The translations under genes were made by a program, and so were the position numbers. A DNA stretch of 17,477 nucleotides from DASQLQ01 sp035629935 (lineage in GTDB: Bacteria; Actinomycetota; CADDZG01; WHSQ01). Where the stretch lies: assembly GCA_035629935.1 (NCBI GenBank), contig DASQLQ010000156.1, positions 1 to 17,477 on the forward strand, written 5' to 3'. This document shows positions 14,289 through 17,477 of this stretch, one piece after another. Position 1 is the stretch's first letter, and every line of letters starts with the position of its first letter. Below the pieces are notes generated by a model that saw only the letters and a list, made by a program, of their open reading frames with translations, searched no databases and was not told where the DNA came from.

Positions 14289-15020
14289 ATGACAACGGTC
14301 CTAGGGATCTGGGCGCACCCGGATGACGAGGTATTCGTTTCTGGGGGCTTCATGGCGGACGCTGTGCGCAAGGGAAATCGGGTCGTCTGCCTCCACATGA
14401 CCCGGGGAGAAGCCGGTCTGAATTACCGGCAGCCGTGTACGCCCGAGATCCTGGGATCGATCCGGGAACGGGAGCTAAAGGCTTCGCTCGAGTGCCTCGG
14501 CGTCGAGGAACAGCGTTTCCTCGCCTATCCCGACGGCGGCTTGTCGTCGATCCCTTCGGTCGAAGGAGTTGCCGGAATCCATGCTGCACTCACCGATGTT
14601 CAGCCCGATGTGATCGTGACATTCGGTTCGGATGGTTTCACCGGACATCCGGATCACAAGGCACTCTCGTCGTGGGTCACGACGGCCGCGAGGTTGTGGG
14701 ACAAGCCGCAAGCTCGCATCCTGCACGCCGCGATCTCGAACCGATGGAGCCAGGCGTTCGTCCCCCGACTGAACGAATTCGAATTCTTCTGGCCGGACCA
14801 CCCAGTCGTCTCAGCCCGCTGCGACATGAGCCTTCACCTCGATGACGAACTGCTCGATGCCAAGGTGGCGGCGCTGCGCGAGCACGCGAGTCAGATGCAG
14901 CCGCTATTCGATTCCTACGGGGAAGACGTGATGCGCGCGATGGCGGCAACCGAGTACTTCCGCCTGGGTCCTCGCGCCTCGTTCCGGTCCCGCATGCTCT
15001 CGGAGCTTCAGATCGCCTGA
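14289..15020 (+). CDS. PIG-L / LmbE family zinc deacetylase (MshB-like)
   Basis: The 243-residue protein is a zinc-dependent N-acetylglucosamine-type deacetylase. The AHPDDE motif (9-14) supplies His10 and Asp13 as zinc ligands and Asp12 as general base, and GHPDH (119-123) supplies catalytic-type His120 and third zinc ligand His123, in line with MshB. Family members deacetylate GlcNAc-inositol (mycothiol synthesis), teicoplanin-type or other GlcNAc conjugates. Length suits the family, but assignment to mycothiol synthesis is not safe because PIG-L paralogues are common and no other mycothiol gene is nearby. AGGAG at 14273-14277 lies 11 nt before the ATG. It follows the ECF sigma gene by 63 nt on the same strand. 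Confidence 0.9.
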   Translation: MTTVLGIWAHPDDEVFVSGGFMADAVRKGNRVVCLHMTRGEAGLNYRQPCTPEILGSIRERELKASLECLGVEEQRFLAYPDGGLSSIPSVEGVAGIHAALTDVQPDVIVTFGSDGFTGHPDHKALSSWVTTAARLWDKPQARILHAAISNRWSQAFVPRLNEFEFFWPDHPVVSARCDMSLHLDDELLDAKVAALREHASQMQPLFDSYGEDVMRAMAATEYFRLGPRASFRSRMLSELQIA

Positions 15021-15025
15021 CTCTC

Positions 15026-15031
15026 TAAAGT
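15026..15031 (+). promoter_or_regulatory. Candidate -10 (TAAAGT) for leaderless tag transcription
   Basis: TAAAGT fits TANNNT and ends 6 nt before the ATG at 15038, which lacks a convincing Shine-Dalgarno. It would give tag its own promoter despite lying only 17 nt behind the deacetylase gene. No -35 is evident. Confidence 0.35.
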
Positions 15032-15037
15032 GGGCGG

Positions 15038-15676
15038 ATGCAGCCCCCGAAGAGTGGCGTCGCGGCCGGATCAGACGGTGTTGCCAGATGCTGGTGGTGC
15101 GTCGGGGATCCTTTGTACGAGAACTATCACGACACGGAATGGGGTCGTCCGGTCGATGGCGACACACGGCTGTTCGAGAAGCTCTGCCTCGAAGGTTTCC
15201 AGTCGGGCCTGAGCTGGCTCACGATCCTTCGTAAACGGGACAACTTCCGGAAGGCGTTCAAGTCCTTCGATATCCCGGCTGTGGCCCGCTACAACAGCCG
15301 CAGCGTTGCACGCCTGATGCAGGATGCGGGGATCGTGCGCAACCGGGCAAAGATCGAAGCCACCATCAACAATGCCCGTCGTTGTGTGCCTCTGATCGAG
15401 GAGTTCGGAAGCCTCGGTGCTTATGCATGGTCGTTCGAACCCGAACCGAGAGCGTTGGCGGTGGATTGGGCGCACCTAGCCGCGCTCGGCCCCAATAAAG
15501 AAGCAACTGCGATGAGCAAGGATCTCAAGCAACGGGGATGGGCTTTCGTCGGCCCGACGACGGTGTACTCATTCATGGAAGCGACGGGCATGGTGAACGA
15601 CCACGTAGCCGATTGTTCGATGAGCCGAGAAGTGCAGCAGCTGCAAGCCGAGTTCCAGCGTCCTGCTGTTGCCTGA
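15038..15676 (+). CDS. tag: DNA-3-methyladenine glycosylase I
   Basis: The 212-residue enzyme removes 3-methyladenine from alkylated DNA, starting base-excision repair. It follows the Tag family closely: RCWWC, DPLYENYHDTEWGRPV, LFEKLCLEGFQSGLSWLTIL, RKRDNFRKAF, KIEATINNA, LKQRGWAFVGPTTVYSFMEA and VNDHVADC. The zinc ligands of Escherichia coli Tag (Cys4, His17, His175, Cys179) correspond to Cys18, His31, His189 and Cys193 with the same local spacings, and Glu52 matches the base-recognition Glu38. The N-terminus is about 14 residues longer than in E. coli. It lies between unrelated enzymes and may be transcribed with the SDR gene 14 nt downstream. Confidence 0.97.
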   Translation: MQPPKSGVAAGSDGVARCWWCVGDPLYENYHDTEWGRPVDGDTRLFEKLCLEGFQSGLSWLTILRKRDNFRKAFKSFDIPAVARYNSRSVARLMQDAGIVRNRAKIEATINNARRCVPLIEEFGSLGAYAWSFEPEPRALAVDWAHLAALGPNKEATAMSKDLKQRGWAFVGPTTVYSFMEATGMVNDHVADCSMSREVQQLQAEFQRPAVA

Positions 15677-15690
15677 GACAGGAGCCGAGA

Positions 15691-16485
15691 ATGACTGACG
15701 CACAACGGGTTCTCATCACCGGCGGGGCCGGAGCCATCGGCACGATGCTTCGAACACGGCTGGCCAAGAACGATCGGATCCTTCGGCTCCTTGATGTGGC
15801 CCCCGTCGAATCCCCCACCGAGAACGAGGAAGTCATCCAAGCGTCGGTGACCGACATGCGCGCGATGGAGCAAGCATGCATGGATGTTGACGCAGTGATC
15901 CATCTGGCGGGCCGAGCGACTGAGGCGCCCTGGCCAGAGATCCTCGAGACCAACATCAATGGAACCTTCACCGTCTTCGAAGCCGCCCGCTGGCAGAACG
16001 TGCCGCGTGTGGTCTTCGCTTCGAGCAACCACGCGGTTGGGTTCTTTCCCCGGGATGCGGGCCCGGCACCGGATTACCTGTTCCCATCGCCCGACACCTA
16101 CTACGGCGTGAGCAAGGCCACCGGCGAGGGGCTCGGTGCTATGTACAACAACCGTTACGGGCTGGATGTGATCTGTCTCCGCATCCTGACTTGTACGAAC
16201 CGACCACACGGTGTGCGCGGCCTTTCTACCTGGCTGTCACCGGACGACGCCGGCCGCCTATTCGAAGCAGCTTTGTCTACGCCCAAACCCGGCTTCCGTG
16301 TCGTTTGGGGAGTGTCGGCGAACACGCGAGGTTGGTTCTCGCTTGAGGAGGCCCGTGCGATCGGATACGAACCCGTCGACGACGCCGAGCGTTATGCGCA
16401 CAAGGTGGATCCAGCTCCGGTGGACCTCGAGTTCATGGGGGGCTCGTTCTGCTCTCCGGAGTTCGATTCGGAGAAGCTCGAATAG
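15691..16485 (+). CDS. NAD(P)-dependent SDR, uronate dehydrogenase-like
   Basis: The 264-residue protein is an extended short-chain dehydrogenase/epimerase. The dinucleotide motif is TGGAGAIG (10-17), the adenine side is set by LLDVAP with Asp35, and the catalytic residues are Ser111-Ser112 in FASSNHAVGFFPR and Tyr138-Lys142 (YGVSK). The SSNHAVGFFPR segment and the later RILTCTN and TWLSPDDAGRLFEAAL parts resemble bacterial uronate dehydrogenase (Udh, EC 1.1.1.203), which oxidises glucuronate or galacturonate to the aldarolactone. Asp35 favours NAD+. Related uncharacterised epimerases share these motifs, so the substrate is a best guess. I chose ATG 15691 because AGGAG at 15680-15684 precedes it by 6 nt. 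No other uronate-catabolism gene is present. Confidence 0.85.
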   Translation: MTDAQRVLITGGAGAIGTMLRTRLAKNDRILRLLDVAPVESPTENEEVIQASVTDMRAMEQACMDVDAVIHLAGRATEAPWPEILETNINGTFTVFEAARWQNVPRVVFASSNHAVGFFPRDAGPAPDYLFPSPDTYYGVSKATGEGLGAMYNNRYGLDVICLRILTCTNRPHGVRGLSTWLSPDDAGRLFEAALSTPKPGFRVVWGVSANTRGWFSLEEARAIGYEPVDDAERYAHKVDPAPVDLEFMGGSFCSPEFDSEKLE

Positions 16486-16547
16486 CTTTCGCTCAGTGTC
16501 TGTGCGTGGTGAGATGAGGGAACCACCTCCGACGATGAGAGGAAGCT

Positions 16548-17201
16548 ATGGACACCCAGCCGGCACCGGCGTCGTACCCCGTGAGACTCTCGATCGATTA
16601 CCCGGATCGTGACCTCAACCGATTGACCACATTCTTCCGGATCATTGTGGCGATCCCGATCATCATCGTTCTTGCCTCGGTATCGGGCGGGATGTCCGGC
16701 GGACAGTGGCAGGAGAATGGCAAGGAGTACATGCGGTATTCCGCGGCTGCAGGCGGTCTGCTCTACCTGGCCCCGCTGCTGCTGATCCTGTTTCGCCAGA
16801 AATACCCACGCTGGTGGTTCGATTGGAACCTCAACCTGTTCCGTTTCCAGACGCGGGTCGCCGCGTACCTCTTCCTGATGGATGATCGCTATCCGTCTAC
16901 CGATGAGGACCAATCGGTTCACCTCGAGATGGACTATCCCGACGTGCAGCGCGATCTGAACCGGTGGTTGCCACTCGTGAAGTGGCTCTTAGCGATCCCC
17001 CATTACTTCGTTCTGATATTTCTATTCATCGTGACGTTCTTCGCCACGATCGTTGCCTGGTTCGCGATCCTGCTCACCGGGAAATATCCACGAGGGTTCT
17101 TCGATTTCGTCGAAGGTACGTTCCGATGGAGCACCCGCGTCCAGGGCTACGCATTTCTGATGGTTACCGACCAGTACCCGCCATTCTCGCTAGAGCCCTA
17201 A
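16548..17201 (+). CDS. DUF4389 membrane protein with duplicated domain
   Basis: The 217-residue protein carries two copies of the DUF4389 pattern. Copy one has DYPDRDLNRLTTFFRIIVAI (18-36) and WWFDWNLNLFRFQTRVAAYL with DDRYPS; copy two has DYPDVQRDLNRWLPLVKWLL (129-148) and GFFDFVEGTFRWSTRVQGYA with TDQYPPF. Hydrophobic segments lie near residues 26-46, 67-83 and 142-175, so it is an integral membrane protein. The function of the family is not known. The spacer between the two halves of copy one is polar (GGQWQENGKEYMRY) and differs from that of copy two. AGAGG at 16538-16542 supports the ATG. A hairpin spans its stop codon. Confidence 0.92.
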   Translation: MDTQPAPASYPVRLSIDYPDRDLNRLTTFFRIIVAIPIIIVLASVSGGMSGGQWQENGKEYMRYSAAAGGLLYLAPLLLILFRQKYPRWWFDWNLNLFRFQTRVAAYLFLMDDRYPSTDEDQSVHLEMDYPDVQRDLNRWLPLVKWLLAIPHYFVLIFLFIVTFFATIVAWFAILLTGKYPRGFFDFVEGTFRWSTRVQGYAFLMVTDQYPPFSLEP

Positions 17202-17212
17202 AGGGCGTCTAG
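17190..17212 (+). terminator. Hairpin over the DUF4389 stop codon, possible terminator
   Basis: CTAGAGCCC (17190-17198) pairs with GGGC-G-TCTAG (17203-17212) around a TAAA loop containing the stop codon, with one bulged G. No T-tract follows, so it would be a weak or non-canonical terminator, or an mRNA 3'-end stabiliser. Confidence 0.4.
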
Positions 17213-17368
17213 GCGAAACGAACGTAAAGCCTGGGTTGCTTCTGGCTTAATGCACGGCTTATTGGACGACTTGACTATTCCGCAGCAACAAAAGGCGTGC
17301 ATCCCTCTAGTCGGAGATCCTGAACAGGGGTTCTAACAAGTTGACCCAACGGAACTAGTCCTCGCTGA

Positions 17369-17391
17369 AGGGAGGAGACCCTGCCCTCCCT
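17369..17391 (+). promoter_or_regulatory. Hairpin sequestering a ribosome-binding site
   Basis: AGGGAGG (17369-17375) is perfectly complementary to CCTCCCT (17385-17391), with a 9-nt loop. The left arm is a strong Shine-Dalgarno and the right arm overlaps a possible CTG start at 17390, so folding would block initiation of the last gene. The rest of 17213-17368 shows no gene, and I could not match it to a known riboswitch. Confidence 0.4.
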
Positions 17392-17477
17392 GTCGAAGAA
17401 ATCAGCCGTGCGGATAATCGCCCTAGTAATCAGTGGCCTGCTTGCCTTCAGTGGCGTAGCCCAGGCATTCCCTTCGC
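17390..17477 (+). CDS. N-terminus of a secreted protein, truncated by window end
   Basis: Only the first 29 codons are visible. They encode LSKKSAVRIIALVISGLLAF followed by SGVAQAFPS: a charged start, a hydrophobic core and a VAQA cleavage site, i.e. a typical Sec signal peptide. The start codon is uncertain. CTG at 17390 gives a SKK N-terminus like that of the peptide at 3677 and lies 14 nt after GGAGG (17371-17375). GTG at 17408 is a standard codon but 32 nt from that site and gives a shorter signal. The mature protein lies outside the window, so function is unknown. Confidence 0.5.
   Translation, partial: MSKKSAVRIIALVISGLLAFSGVAQAFPS

Noticed and set aside
14289..15020. Naming the PIG-L protein mshB
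   Set aside because: Only family-wide motifs are visible and no mycothiol gene is nearby; PIG-L paralogues with other substrates are common.
15538..15690. Upstream extension of the SDR frame into tag
   Set aside because: The Rossmann motif lies near residue 10 when starting at 15691, which also has a good AGGAG; the extension overlaps conserved tag codons.
17202..17368. Possible cyclic-di-GMP riboswitch, because of GTAAAGCCTGGG and a nearby GAAA
   Set aside because: The GGCAAACC-type segment and the later GGTAGC/GGGTTACCG half of the consensus are absent, so the resemblance is too partial. A covariance-model search (Rfam GEMM) would settle it.

Overview
The window is GC-rich, gene-dense DNA from a bacterium, most likely an uncultured or little-studied member of the Actinomycetota. 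The evidence is frequent GTG starts, an actinobacterial-type DUF4916 protein, a SigG/SigJ-type ECF sigma factor with a SnoaL-like tail, and several starts with no Shine-Dalgarno but a -10-like hexamer 6-7 nt upstream, as in leaderless actinobacterial transcripts. I see no rRNA, tRNA, CRISPR array, insertion sequence or phage gene. Both ends cut into genes.

Left part (1-3871): the 3' end of an NAD-dependent formate dehydrogenase; a six-helix membrane protein of unknown function; a two-domain VOC ring-cleaving-dioxygenase-like protein; a small anchored or secreted proline/acid-rich protein; a Nudix-fold DUF4916 protein whose Nudix box has lost its key glutamates; a stand-alone CheY-like receiver on the minus strand; and a tiny cysteine-rich secreted peptide with a possible leader ORF in front and a strong intrinsic terminator behind.

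Middle (3981-9742): a large membrane-bound hybrid histidine kinase (TM sensor, PAS, HisKA, HATPase, receiver), a secreted M14 zinc carboxypeptidase with a GATase-like C-terminal region, a YqcC/DUF446 protein, and a convergent DJ-1/PfpI protein resembling isocyanide hydratase.

The most unusual locus is 9810-13104: three tightly packed genes, probably one operon, encoding a small sigma-70-like protein, a 298-residue protein I cannot assign, and a 590-residue Rad50/SMC-like ATPase with a CPTC zinc hook. No SbcD/Mre11-type nuclease is present. A dedicated sigma factor wired to an orphan zinc-hook ATPase suggests an inducible DNA-repair, DNA-sensing or defence module; this is inference.

Right part (13200-17477): a second, unrelated ECF sigma factor (SigG/TIGR02960-like), a PIG-L/MshB-type deacetylase, DNA-3-methyladenine glycosylase I (tag), a uronate-dehydrogenase-like SDR, a duplicated DUF4389 membrane protein, and the start of a secreted protein running off the end. 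These look like separate housekeeping and stress genes rather than one pathway.
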